Source: Microbacterium sp. BLY
GTDB taxonomy: Bacteria; Actinomycetota; Actinomycetes; Actinomycetales; Microbacteriaceae
NCBI RefSeq assembly: GCF_017939615.1
Contig: NZ_JAGKSR010000001.1
Coordinates: 930,001 to 994,000, forward strand
DNA: 64,000 bases
Direction: 5' to 3'
Made by a program: the position numbers and the translations under genes. The first letter of the stretch is position 1, and each line of letters starts with the position of its first letter. Of the stretch, positions 8,783 through 20,300 are shown piece after piece. A model generated the notes under the pieces. It saw only the letters and a program-made list of their open reading frames with translations, was not told where the DNA came from and ran no database searches.

Positions 8783-9537
8783 CGCGCTTCTCCTTGCTCG
8801 GTCGAGGCGTCTTCGTGTCCGAGGTCGTCGTCCTCGTCCGCGGCCGGCTGCCCGTCATCGAGGTCCTCCGCCGCCTCCGCGGGGGCGTCGGGACGTTCGA
8901 GGACGAGGGGCTCGATGGGACCGGAGGCGTTGACCGCGTCGAGCTCGTGCATGCGCTCGAGCGCGACCGCGGCCGACCCTCCGACGATCACGAGCATGGC
9001 GTAGCCGCGGTCGGCGAACTCGGCGGCGATGCGCCACCAGCCGTCGGGGCTGCCGCCGTGACGATCCGGTGAGACGAGGACGACGCCGTCCACGCCTTCG
9101 CGGAGCACCGCGAGTTCGCACTGGATGCGGACGCGGGCCGCCGGGTCGACCGAGCCGACGGGAACGGAGGCGAGGTCTTCGAAGCCCATCCGCCGCAGCC
9201 AGCGCCGGGCGTGGAGCGGGGTGGCTCCGCGCCCGGCGAACATGAGCTCTTCGCCCACCATCCCGGCGAGCGTGATGTCGGGATGCGGGTCGCTGACATC
9301 GGGGGCGTCCACGAGGGCGACCCGCCGCCGCAGCTCCTTCGGGCTCGCGGCGGCGTCGATCGTCACGCGACCGGTGTCCGGGCGCATCCGCCCGCTCGCG
9401 ATGAGACCGAGCACGGTGGGCCGCTGTTCGGTCTCGGCGAGGGCGTAGCGGACGGCTCCGGAGTGGAACTCGAGGCTCATGGTCGGGAGCGCCTGACCGG
9501 CGCGGCCCTTGCTGACGTCGTGCAGTGCGATCCTCAT
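8779..9537 (-). CDS. degenerate ABC-ATPase-like protein, YhgE partner
   Basis: A 252-residue protein with the outline of an ABC ATPase (N-terminal VSKGRAGQALPTMSLEFHSG, later PDTGRVTID, LRRRVALVDAPDV, a Walker-B-like VVLVSPD) but without the catalytic signatures. The position of the Walker A P-loop reads YALAETEQRPTVLG with no GKS/T, and the LSGGQ signature is replaced by GSVDPAARV. The C-terminal 40 residues are acidic. It overlaps its neighbours on both sides (ATGA with tetR and with yhgE). I infer a structural or regulatory subunit rather than a working ATPase. Confidence 0.7.
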   Translation of the reverse strand: MRIALHDVSKGRAGQALPTMSLEFHSGAVRYALAETEQRPTVLGLIASGRMRPDTGRVTIDAAASPKELRRRVALVDAPDVSDPHPDITLAGMVGEELMFAGRGATPLHARRWLRRMGFEDLASVPVGSVDPAARVRIQCELAVLREGVDGVVLVSPDRHGGSPDGWWRIAAEFADRGYAMLVIVGGSAAVALERMHELDAVNASGPIEPLVLERPDAPAEAAEDLDDGQPAADEDDDLGHEDASTEQGEAR

Positions 9538-10160
9538 ACGCGGACCTCCTGGTCGTCGGCGACGATGTCCGGATGGGTGGCGAGGAGCTCGTCCGCTTCT
9601 CGCCAGGAGAGCCCGGCGATGCTGAGGACGGCGCGGACGGCGAGGCTGCCGGCGCCGCTGCTGTGTGCGTCGGTGCGGGAGACGACGGTGCGGGCGATCT
9701 CCTCGATCAGCCGCGCGAGCGCGGGCGCGGTCAGATCGGTGCGGAAGCCGCCGTCCTCCTGGCCTCGCTGCACCAGGGCGGCGACGCGCTGCCGCAGCGG
9801 GGCGAGCGCGACGGCGGTGTGCTCGACGTGGGCTTCGTCGAGGGCGAGCGCGGCGGCGACCTGGATGTGCGCGGCTTCCTCCCACAGGCGGGAGACCAGG
9901 CGGGCGAGCGCCAGGCGGGGGTCCGGATCGTCGATCGTGGCGGCGATGGCGTTGAAGCGTTGGGCCCCCGTGGAGACGAGCTCGCGGATCAGGGCGTCCC
10001 GATCCTCGAAGTGGCCGTAGAGCGTGCGGCGGGAGAGGCCCGCGGCCCGGGCGATCGCGTCGACGGAGGCATGCGGGTCGGCGGCGAGGGCGGCACGGGC
10101 CGCGGCGAGGATGCCGGCGCGGTTCTCCACCGCGTCGCGACGAAGAGCGCGAGTGGTCAT
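9534..10160 (-). CDS. TetR/AcrR family regulator
   Basis: A 208-residue protein with a TetR DNA-binding domain at the N-terminus: ILAAARAALAADPHASVDAI followed by the recognition region AGLSRRTLYGHFEDRDALI (about residues 38-58). The ligand-binding C-terminal domain is not assignable. It is the first gene of the operon with the ABC-like and YhgE genes (ATGA overlap). A palindrome (10179-10194) sits between its promoter hexamers, which suggests autorepression of the whole operon. Confidence 0.9.
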   Translation of the reverse strand: MTTRALRRDAVENRAGILAAARAALAADPHASVDAIARAAGLSRRTLYGHFEDRDALIRELVSTGAQRFNAIAATIDDPDPRLALARLVSRLWEEAAHIQVAAALALDEAHVEHTAVALAPLRQRVAALVQRGQEDGGFRTDLTAPALARLIEEIARTVVSRTDAHSSGAGSLAVRAVLSIAGLSWREADELLATHPDIVADDQEVRV

Positions 10161-10195
10161 CCCCCCATGCTAATAACGTGCACAGACATGTGCAA
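10161..10195 (-). promoter_or_regulatory. promoter and operator of the tetR-yhgE operon
   Basis: On the minus strand TTGCAC (10195-10190) and TAGCAT (10172-10167) are spaced by 17 bp, a good sigma-70 pair. The palindrome TGCACA-N4-TGTGCA (10179-10194) lies between them. The -10 hexamer ends six bases before the ATG, so the transcript would be nearly leaderless. The operator role for the adjacent TetR protein is inferred from position and symmetry. Confidence 0.65.
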
Positions 10196-10338
10196 GATCA
10201 TTCGGGGTGAGGGCATGAAGGTTTCTCGGGGCTGCGGTGTGTTATGTTACGCGTCGCGCTACGGCGCATCACTCAGAGCAGAGACCGGTCCGGACCGGCG
10301 GCTCCGGCGGGCCGGTCCGGGGATCGGCGGGGGGCGCC

Positions 10339-11037
10339 ATGATCGAGAAGGACTTCACGTTCGCGGACAGCGCGACACCGGGGGCGACGCGCTGCGGGCT
10401 GCAGGATCGGCTGACGGAGGCGATCCTGTCCGGGACCCTGCCGGCCGGGATGGTGTTGGACGACGCGCGGCTCGCCGCCGCGTTCGGTGCGGGGGTCGGA
10501 GACATCCGCCGCGCTGTGGATGCGCTCACCGCCGCCGGACTGGTCGCGGTGCGCCGCGACGGCAGGCGCCGGGTGACGACGTTCGACGGTGACCGCGCGC
10601 GCGACGTCGTGGCGCTGTTCGGCGATGTCTGGATCGGGTCCATCCGGCACACCATGACGATGATCCATGAGGATGACGTCGTCTATCTGGCGGAGCTCGT
10701 CGACGATGTGGATCTGGCGGTGCGGGCACGGGACGTCGCGGCCTTCACCGCGGGGGTGCGCGCCCTCGCGATCGCGTTCGCACGGATCGAGGGCAACACG
10801 GACCGGGCGGAGCTGCTGGCGAGCCTGGGCGCGCTCCTCGGATGCTTCGCACGCCGGGTGGGCGGCGCGTTCGACTGGTCGGACGTGCGCGCCGCCGTCG
10901 CCGGGATCGCCCGTGTGCTGCCCGCCCGCGACGCCTGTGCGATGCGGGCCGCGGTCATCACCCTGTTCGACGACGTGCTGCCGGGGGTCGTCGACCGTGC
11001 GGTGTCGCAGGCGCGCCCGCTCGCCGCGGCATCCTGA
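10339..11037 (+). CDS. GntR-family-like transcriptional regulator
   Basis: A 232-residue protein with a GntR-type winged helix-turn-helix: LQDRLTEAILSGTLPAGMVL followed by LAAAFGAGVGDIRRAVDALT and the wing GLVAVRRDGRRRV (about residues 20-80). The rest is an all-helical domain like the FCD/FadR effector domain but diverged. The ATG at 10339 was chosen because the HTH begins ~20 residues later; upstream in-frame codons extend into the divergent tetR promoter. Target genes are not evident: argG downstream is on the other strand. Confidence 0.7.
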   Translation: MIEKDFTFADSATPGATRCGLQDRLTEAILSGTLPAGMVLDDARLAAAFGAGVGDIRRAVDALTAAGLVAVRRDGRRRVTTFDGDRARDVVALFGDVWIGSIRHTMTMIHEDDVVYLAELVDDVDLAVRARDVAAFTAGVRALAIAFARIEGNTDRAELLASLGALLGCFARRVGGAFDWSDVRAAVAGIARVLPARDACAMRAAVITLFDDVLPGVVDRAVSQARPLAAAS

Positions 11038-11052
11038 CCGCCCGAGCCGGAC

Positions 11053-11084
11053 GGCGGAGCGCCCGGTGAGACCGGGGCGCCGCC
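11053..11084. terminator. terminator-like hairpin between convergent genes
   Basis: GGCG..GCGCCCGGT, a three-base loop, then ACCGGGGCGC..CGCC form an imperfect GC-rich hairpin with one bulged G between the stops of the GntR-like gene and argG. There is no clear T run. Confidence 0.4.
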
Positions 11085-11091
11085 GACCGGC

Positions 11092-13360
<2,269 letters not shown>

Positions 13361-13382
13361 TCCCGGGTCGGGAGCGCGGTGG

Positions 13383-13790
13383 TCAGACGCCCCCGTCGCG
13401 CGCGTCGCGCCGGACGCTGCGCCCGGACAGGCTCTCGATGCGGAAGGACAGCGGGAGGTCGCGGTCGTCGCCGGCCCACGGGTTGACCCGCGCGGCCGCT
13501 GCGGCCGCCTCGTCCTCCGGCACCCGCGCGAGCGTCCCGTGCATGAGCACGCTCCAGCCGCGGCCGCCGATCGGATCGTGGTAGTCCACCTCGAACGCGA
13601 CCGCCACCGGTTCGGCCGACAACGCCGCCAGGCGGCCGTGCGGGGCGGTGCGCAGGAGCAGCTCGTGACCGGACACGGCGAAGTTCACCGGATGGATCTG
13701 CACCCGTCCGTCGGCGACGAATCCGACCCGGCCCACGGTCGTGGTCGCCAGCAACTCGTACGACTGCTGCTCATCGAGTTCGTGGATCAT
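13383..13790 (-). CDS. pyridoxamine 5'-phosphate oxidase-like flavin-binding protein
   Basis: A 135-residue split-barrel protein of the PNPOx-like/FMN-binding group common in Actinobacteria. The start ELDEQQSYELLATTTVGRVG and the strand VQIHPVNFAVSGHELLLRT are characteristic of proteins related to nitroimidazole and F420/FMN reductases. No specific substrate can be given. It starts at ATG 13790 and lies between convergent ZIP and upstream cardiolipin synthase on the same strand, 56 bp apart. Confidence 0.8.
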   Translation of the reverse strand: MIHELDEQQSYELLATTTVGRVGFVADGRVQIHPVNFAVSGHELLLRTAPHGRLAALSAEPVAVAFEVDYHDPIGGRGWSVLMHGTLARVPEDEAAAAAARVNPWAGDDRDLPLSFRIESLSGRSVRRDARDGGV

Positions 13791-13846
13791 GCGGACTCCC
13801 TTCGTGTGGCACCAGCGTAGTTCGCGGGTGGCGAAGGATCGAGGGC

Positions 13847-15301
13847 TCAGTTCAACGCGGAGGTAAGCCGGAACACGCCGTCGAGGAACGTGGACCGGGC
13901 GGGTTCCCGCAGCCACTCGTCGAGCGTCAGCTCGCGCCCCGCGTCCCGGTGCTTCTGCTCGACGGTCCGCATCTGCGTCACGAACGACTCCCCGCGGACC
14001 AGGAGGGACATCTCCGCGTTGAGGCTGAACGAGCGGATGTCCATGTTGCTCGATCCGATCACGGCGATGTCGTCGTCGACGGACAGGTGCTTGGCGTGCA
14101 GGATGTACGGGGCCGGGTAGAGGAAGATCCGCACGCCGGCGCGGAGCAGCGTCTCGTAGTAGGACCGCTGCGCGTGGTAGACCATGCCCTGATCGCCGAG
14201 TTCGGACACGAAGAGCTGCACGTCCAGTCCTCGCTGGCAGGCCGTCGTGATCGCGTACACCATGGCCTCGTCGGGGACGAAGTACGGGCTGGTGATGATC
14301 ACCCTGTCCTGCGCGCCGTGGATGAGGGACAGGAACAGGCGGAGGTTGTTCTCGGTGCTGTACGCCGGACCGCTGGGCACCAGCTGGCACTGGAGGTCCC
14401 CGGAGCGCGCGCCGATGCCGCCCTCGGCGACGGGCGCGTCGCCGAGGTCTTCCCCGGTCTCCGCGAGCCAGTCCATCCGGAACACGGTGTCGATCTGGCC
14501 GACGACGGGCCCCTCCACACGCGCCACGAGCTCCTGCCACTGGAGCCCGCGGCGGATGTTCTTCTCGGCGTCGTAGTCGCGGGAGATCAGATTCTGGGAG
14601 CCGACGAAGCCGACGTCGCCGTCCACGACGACGAGCTTGCGATGGTTGCGGAGGTCCGGGCGCTGGAACCTCCCGCGGAGCGGCTCCACCGGCAGCATCC
14701 ACGACCAGGACACGCCCATGCGGTCGAGCGCGGCGAAGGTCTGCTTCCACCCCGGGATCCGTCGGGACGCGACGTGATCGGCCAGGAAGCGCACCCGGAC
14801 ACCGCGCGCCACCGCGGCCTCCAGCGCGCGGAAGAACCCGGAGGTGGTCTCATCCAGGGCGGCGATGTAGAACGCGACGTGGACGTACCGTTCCGCGGCG
14901 TCGACGGCCGCCGCCATGGCGTCGATCGACTCCTGGTACCCGTCCAGGAGCGTCGCACTCGAGCCGGACACGACCGGCAGCCCCGTCAGCGCACGGTTCT
15001 GATGCGCGACGCGCTGCAGCCAGCGGGGCGCATCGCCGTCCGGTTCGACGACGGGGCGGGCCGCGATCCGCGCGGTGATCTCCCGCTGCTGCGCGCGCCG
15101 GTGCGCGGGAAGGCGGGTGCTGCCGATGAGCAGGTAGACGGCGAATCCGGCGAACGGCACGAGGAAGATCAGCAGCAGCCAGGCCATCGCTGCGGTGGGC
15201 TTGCGGCCTCGCGGGACGATGATGAGGGCGACGATGTTGAGGGCGAGGACGAGGAGCGCGGCCATCGTCCAGATCAGGTTGGCGGAGGCCAGAGCGTTCA
15301 T
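13847..15301 (-). CDS. cls: cardiolipin synthase (phospholipase D family)
   Basis: A 484-residue membrane enzyme that condenses phosphatidylglycerol to cardiolipin. It has two N-terminal membrane helices (about 9-30 and 38-60) and two HKD phospholipase-D motifs: HRKLVVVD and HAKHLSVD, each followed by a G(S)SQN/GSSN element. The ATG at 15301 was chosen because AAAGGA precedes it by six bases; an in-frame ATG nine codons earlier has its GGAGG directly abutting, which is poor spacing. It is monocistronic by context. Confidence 0.92.
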   Translation of the reverse strand: MNALASANLIWTMAALLVLALNIVALIIVPRGRKPTAAMAWLLLIFLVPFAGFAVYLLIGSTRLPAHRRAQQREITARIAARPVVEPDGDAPRWLQRVAHQNRALTGLPVVSGSSATLLDGYQESIDAMAAAVDAAERYVHVAFYIAALDETTSGFFRALEAAVARGVRVRFLADHVASRRIPGWKQTFAALDRMGVSWSWMLPVEPLRGRFQRPDLRNHRKLVVVDGDVGFVGSQNLISRDYDAEKNIRRGLQWQELVARVEGPVVGQIDTVFRMDWLAETGEDLGDAPVAEGGIGARSGDLQCQLVPSGPAYSTENNLRLFLSLIHGAQDRVIITSPYFVPDEAMVYAITTACQRGLDVQLFVSELGDQGMVYHAQRSYYETLLRAGVRIFLYPAPYILHAKHLSVDDDIAVIGSSNMDIRSFSLNAEMSLLVRGESFVTQMRTVEQKHRDAGRELTLDEWLREPARSTFLDGVFRLTSALN

Positions 15302-15386
15302 GCGTGATCCTTTGCGCGAAAAGCTCATCCTCCGCGCTCGCCGGTCGTCCGTCGAGCCGCCCTCGCCCGCCCGGGGTGGGGCCCGG

Positions 15387-16487
15387 TCACTCGAATCCGG
15401 GGTACTCCTGGAGCCGCTGCTCGAACTCGGCGCGGTCGTCCTCGCTGAGCACCTTGCCGGCGATGACTACGAGCTGCAGCCCCTCCAGCGGTTCGCCGGT
15501 GCGCGCCGTCTGCGCCTCCCGCGAGGCGCGGAACCCGCCGTCCGCGTCGTTCGACAGGTCGTAGATGTTCGCATAGAAGCGCAGCGGGTCGGGGTAGTTC
15601 TCGGTGTAGTACTCCCACGTCGTCTGCGTGCGCGGGTCGTCGCTGCCGTAGAGCTTCGCGATCATCGACGGGTCGATGCCGGAGTTCGTCGGGTCGTTGA
15701 ACGAGTACAGGTTCCACAGTCCGTGCGCGGCGACGACCTCGTCGATCGCCGCCATGACCTCGAGCTTGTACGCATAGCCCTGCACCGGCTGCTCGGTCGC
15801 CCAGGCCGAGGAGGTGTACTCCGACAGCATCGACTCGCCGCCGTAGCCGTTGCGCTCCGGCCGCACGTCCTCCTCGCCCACCTGCACCCACGTGAATCCG
15901 AAGTCGGCGGTGAGCCGTTCGCGGATGTCGGCGAAGAGCGCGTCGGCCTCCGCGCGCACCTCCTCCATCGACTGCTGGGTGAGTGCCTCCTGCGGATCGG
16001 TGCCCTTGATCCCGGGATACGCCTCCGCGTGGCGCTGTTCGGCGGTCTTGGCGCCGTCGTAGTTGCCGGACGCGGAAGTGCGCAACGCGCTGAGCGCCCC
16101 CACGGTGGCCACGTTGAACAGGACCGTGAGGATGAGGGCGATGATGCCCAGCCGCCGCCCTCCGGGAGTGCACAGCGCGGCGACGATGACGCCGAGCACC
16201 ACCAGCTGCACGGTGATCATCGTCACCCCGTACAGCAGATCGGTGCCGCCCACGACGAGCGTGCCGAACAGGATCAGGACCCAGAGGATGGCGGCGACCA
16301 GTGCGATCCAGCCGATCGGGCGGGCCGGTGCCTTCGTCTCCTCGACGGGCGGGAGCGGAAGCGCGGGCGGAGTCAGGTCGAGCTGCTGCTGCCGTCGGGC
16401 GCCCCGATAGCCGCCGGGGGGAGGGACGGGCGGTGCTCCCTCGGTACCTCCGACGTAGCGGGCCCGCTGCCGCTCCTGGTCGCTCAC
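15387..16487 (-). CDS. hypothetical membrane protein of the MoxR/VWA region
   Basis: A 366-residue protein: a proline-rich cytoplasmic N-terminus, three membrane helices (about 56-130), then a ~230-residue soluble domain with conserved-looking blocks WVQVGEEDVRPERNGYGG and GLWNLYSFNDPTNSG. I do not recognise the soluble domain. The GTG start overlaps the stop of the upstream gene (GTGA), so the two are co-translated. They lie downstream of the LamG/PKD gene in the same orientation as the MoxR system. Confidence 0.75.
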   Translation of the reverse strand: MSDQERQRARYVGGTEGAPPVPPPGGYRGARRQQQLDLTPPALPLPPVEETKAPARPIGWIALVAAILWVLILFGTLVVGGTDLLYGVTMITVQLVVLGVIVAALCTPGGRRLGIIALILTVLFNVATVGALSALRTSASGNYDGAKTAEQRHAEAYPGIKGTDPQEALTQQSMEEVRAEADALFADIRERLTADFGFTWVQVGEEDVRPERNGYGGESMLSEYTSSAWATEQPVQGYAYKLEVMAAIDEVVAAHGLWNLYSFNDPTNSGIDPSMIAKLYGSDDPRTQTTWEYYTENYPDPLRFYANIYDLSNDADGGFRASREAQTARTGEPLEGLQLVVIAGKVLSEDDRAEFEQRLQEYPGFE

Positions 16488-17233
16488 CACGGCTTGTCCG
16501 TCCCGGTGCCGCCGGGCTCGTCGCCCTGCTGCTGGTCGCGCTCCTGCGTCCCCTGCTCGAGCTTGTCCTGGAGGTCCTGCAGCTTGTCCTCCGACGGCTG
16601 CGGCTTCTCCTCCTCGTCCTGCGGCTCCTGCGGCTGCTGCTCCTGGTCCTGCTCCTGCTGCTTCTGCTTCAGGCGGTCCTCGGTGTTGTCCAGTGTGTCG
16701 GACATGTCGCGCTCGGGATCGGGAGACTGCTGCTGGGCCTCGTCGCTGTGGCACTCCTCCGGCGTCTCCACCGTGACGGTGAGCGCTTCGCCGTAGAGGG
16801 CGGTCGCGGCGGTCCCGTCGCCGTCCGCGCGGGCGGCGTCGCCCATGCGCTCGATCACGAGGGCGAGGTTGACCCGGACGGCGCACACCTCGAGGCCGTG
16901 GGCCAGGTCGAGCGCGCGCTCCAGCTCGGCGCGGGAGTCGGGGAGCTGCTCGGCGCCCGCGAGCGCGGTGCCGATGTTGTACGGCGCCTTGTACGGCTCG
17001 AACCAGTTCAGGACGTCCTGACCGCGAGCGGACGCCTCGGAGCCGGCGAAGTCGTCGACGACGTAGGCGGTGATGGCCTGATGCGCGAAGGCGTACATGC
17101 TGAGCAGCTTGCCGACGAAGAGCAGGGCGGCCAGCGTGAGCGGGAGGGTGCCGATCAGCACCCAGCGGCGGACGAGACGGCGGCGACGGTTCGACTGGAG
17201 GAGGGCTGCGGCGGCGTCCTGCGCAGGCGTCAC
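16484..17233 (-). CDS. tetratricopeptide-like membrane protein with Gln/Glu-rich tail
   Basis: A 249-residue protein with one membrane helix (about 25-45), a helical region resembling tetratricopeptide repeats (ALAGAEQLPDSRAELERALDLA), then a low-complexity tail from about residue 165 dominated by Q, E, D and K (long runs of QEQDQEQQPQEP type). Genes of this kind often end MoxR-DUF58-VWA operons in Microbacteriaceae. GTG at 17233 follows GGGAGGGAGG and was preferred over an upstream ATG without a ribosome site. The function is unknown, perhaps a cell-envelope scaffold. Confidence 0.75.
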   Translation of the reverse strand: MTPAQDAAAALLQSNRRRRLVRRWVLIGTLPLTLAALLFVGKLLSMYAFAHQAITAYVVDDFAGSEASARGQDVLNWFEPYKAPYNIGTALAGAEQLPDSRAELERALDLAHGLEVCAVRVNLALVIERMGDAARADGDGTAATALYGEALTVTVETPEECHSDEAQQQSPDPERDMSDTLDNTEDRLKQKQQEQDQEQQPQEPQDEEEKPQPSEDKLQDLQDKLEQGTQERDQQQGDEPGGTGTDKPW

Positions 17234-17303
17234 GACGGTCCTCCCTCCCCTGTCGTCGGCGTCTGAACATCCTATCCGCGGTGCGGGAACGACGCGGTCC
17301 ACG

Positions 17304-17341
17304 ACGAACGCCGGCCTCGGAGGACCGAGACCGGCGTTCGT
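17304..17341 (-). terminator. intrinsic terminator of the LamG/PKD gene
   Basis: ACGAACGCCGG (17304-17314) and CCGGCGTTCGT (17331-17341) are perfect 11-bp arms, extended by CTCGG/CCGAG with one mismatch. It lies 19 bp past the stop of the gene ending at 17360. There is no strong U tract. Confidence 0.7.
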
Positions 17342-17359
17342 GCGGGCGCGTCGTCCGGA

Positions 17360-20300
17360 CTATTCGGCCGGGGTGACGCGGAACGTGTCGAACGACACCG
17401 CGAGCGGAGTGGTCGCGCTCGCCGAACGGCTGCCGCTCAGTCCCACGCCTCCCGCCGGCAGTGGTGTCGCGTCGGTCGCCCGCAGCTGCCAGTCGGACGG
17501 CTCGGTCGTGCCGGCGGCCCAGAGCTTCGCCGTCAGCGATGCCTGGTCGGTGCCCGTCACCGCCACCTTGAGCGTGTACGGGCTGCCCGGGGTGACCGGG
17601 ACGCCGCTGAGCACGCGGGTCGCGAGGAGCGTGCCGTCGCGATGCGCCACCAGCCAGATCGTCCCGTCGGGGCGGAGCCAGGCGCGGACGAGGTACCGCC
17701 CCGCAGCCGAGTCCCGGGCGATGACGCCGACGTACGCGCCGCCGGTCGTCGAGGCCTGGTCGATCCGGAAGGTCGTCTCCAGCGCCGGGCTCGCCACCGT
17801 CGGCGTGTTCAGGGTCGCGTGCCGCGTCTCCCCGGCGCCCAGCTTCAGCGTTCCGGAGCCGTCGGCGACGGTGGCCGCCGCCGCGGAACCGCCCGCGATC
17901 TTCCAGGTGCCGCCGATGAGGGCGTCGCCCCAGCCCGGCCCGGCCGTCCGGTCGAACTCGTCGTTCGCGAGCGGTGCGGGCTCCGTCAGGACGGCCTCCT
18001 GCGTGGTCGTCGCCGTGCCGCCGACGTCGTCCGTCACCGTGAGGGTGACCGTCCGCGTCCCAGCCGTCGCGTACGTGTGCGTCGCCGACGCGCCTTCGCC
18101 CGTCGTGCCGTCACCCCAGTCCCAGCGGTAGCTGCTGATGCTGCCGTCGGCGTCGGTCGATGCGGAGGCGTCGACCGATGCCGTCAGCTCCGCCGCGGAG
18201 AGCGTGAACGAGGCGGTGGGCAGCGTGTTCGGCCCCTGCACGAGGACCGGCTTGGTGACCGACCCGACCAGGTTCTGGTTGTCGGTGACCGTGAGCTTGA
18301 CCGGATAGGTCCCGGGCTTCGCGTAGGTGTGCGTCGGGGTCTTGCCCGTGCCCGTCGTCCCGTCACCGAAGTCCCACCGGTAGGCCGAGATCGTGTTGGC
18401 TCCCGGCGGCACCGAGGTGCTCGCGTCGAACGCCACGTCGAACCCGGACGCGCTGGCGGTGAAGGCGGCGACGGGGGCGGTGGAGCCCCTGCCCACCCAG
18501 TAGTGCGTCTTGACCTGCGGGGCGCTCAGCCCGTACGGGTAGACGGCGAACTCATCGATGTTTCCCGTGAGGAACGTCGAGGTCGGCACATTCGGCCAGT
18601 TCGCCAGGTTCCCGCCGCCGATCCGCCAGTACCCGTCGAACTGCGGGCCGCTGGTGACGGTGGTGAGCTGGGTGTTCAGCGTCCCGTCGACGAAGAGCTT
18701 CATCCCCGCGGGACTCAACGAGGCGACGACGTGGTGCCAGCGGTTGTCGTTGTACGCCGCCGACGTCGTGATGACCTTCGTGCCGCCGTTGTAGACGCCG
18801 AAGTTCAGGCGGCCGTCATTCGTCATGTAGACGTTGCGGTTGTAGCGCGTGGCATAGCCGGCGGCCGAACTCTCGAAGTCGAACAGCAGACCGCCCTGCG
18901 TCGTCGACGTCTGGAACCAGATCTCGACGGAGTGGGAGGCGGGCGCCGGGATCTTCGTGGTGGTGTCGATCCGTCCGGTCTTCGAGCCGTCGAGCGCCGT
19001 CGCGCCCGTCACGCTCTTCGGGATGCCCGTCGAGAGCGGCTTCGTCCCGGAGCGGAAGATGGGGCTGTTCGTGCCCGCCACGTCCTGCTCGGTGGTTCCC
19101 AACGGGTAGTACAGCGCGGGCTCGTCGGCCAGCACCGCGTTGGAGTACGGCGGCGTCGATCCGGCCACGGTGACCGTCGCCGTGCTGCTCGAGACCGTGT
19201 GACCATCGCCGTCCGTGGCAGTGAACGTGTACTCCTGCTGCGAGCCGACGGGGGCCGTCGTGTCGTCGAACGTGACGGCGGGCCGGTTCCACCAGGTGGC
19301 GTCCATCGTGGTGGTGAACAGTGGCGTGGCCGAGTCGCCGCGGCGCAGCTCGTAGGTGAGCGTGAGGTCGTCGCGGTCCCAGTTGGCGGGGATCGTGACC
19401 TTCACGTGGCCGGAGGTGAGGGACGTCGCGGTCGGAGCCCACTTGTCCCCCGACAGCCGGGGTCCGTCCTTCGGGCCGCCCGGAGGGGCGGTCGAGAAGC
19501 GGACGAGCCCTTCGAACTGCCCGTTGTTGACGGAGCGGAACTCGCCACCGATCGAGATCATGTCGCCCGTTCCGGTGATGGAGAGGCCGGCCTGACCCAG
19601 ACCCGTCGTCACTCCGACGCCCCAGTCCGGGGTCCAGTTGTAGGCCGACGGGGCGGGCGTGCCCACCCAGTTCTTGCGGATGTCCAAGCGCTCCTGCGAG
19701 CCCAGCACGCCGCGGGCGTCTGCGGTGTAGGCCTCGGAGTAGCGGTGGATGCGCGGGCTCTGCTCGGGGTGGAGACCCGCGGTGTCGCAGGCGTGCGTGT
19801 GGCTCGTCGTGTAGACGACCTTCCCTGTGGAGTAGACGCCGTAGTGGTCGCCGAGGCAGTCGGCGATCCAGCGGACCTTGCCGGTGCCGGCCTCGGCGGC
19901 GAACGTGCCCTCCAGGCTGGACGTCGCGACGTCCGCGAAGCCCCAGGCGGTGCCGTACACCCCGGTGGCGTCGACGGCGAGTCCGAACGTCCCGGCCTTG
20001 CCGGCGTAGGTGCCGGAGCCGGCGCCGTTCTTGACCGTCTTCACCAGCTCCCACTCGGTGTTCAGCTCTCCGGTGATCTTGTCGACCGACGCGCTGCCGC
20101 GCATCTCGGTGTTGCCGTTGACCTGCGAGAAGCGTCCGCCGATGATCGTGTCCTCACCGGCCGGATCCATGACCATGGCGTCGACCTGCAGATCCGTCTT
20201 CGGCGCCCACGGCAGGAGCGCGCCGGACTTCGCGTCGAACGCGGACAGATTGTTCCGCGCGGTGCCGTTGGCCTGCGTGAAGAGCCCGCCGGCATACACG

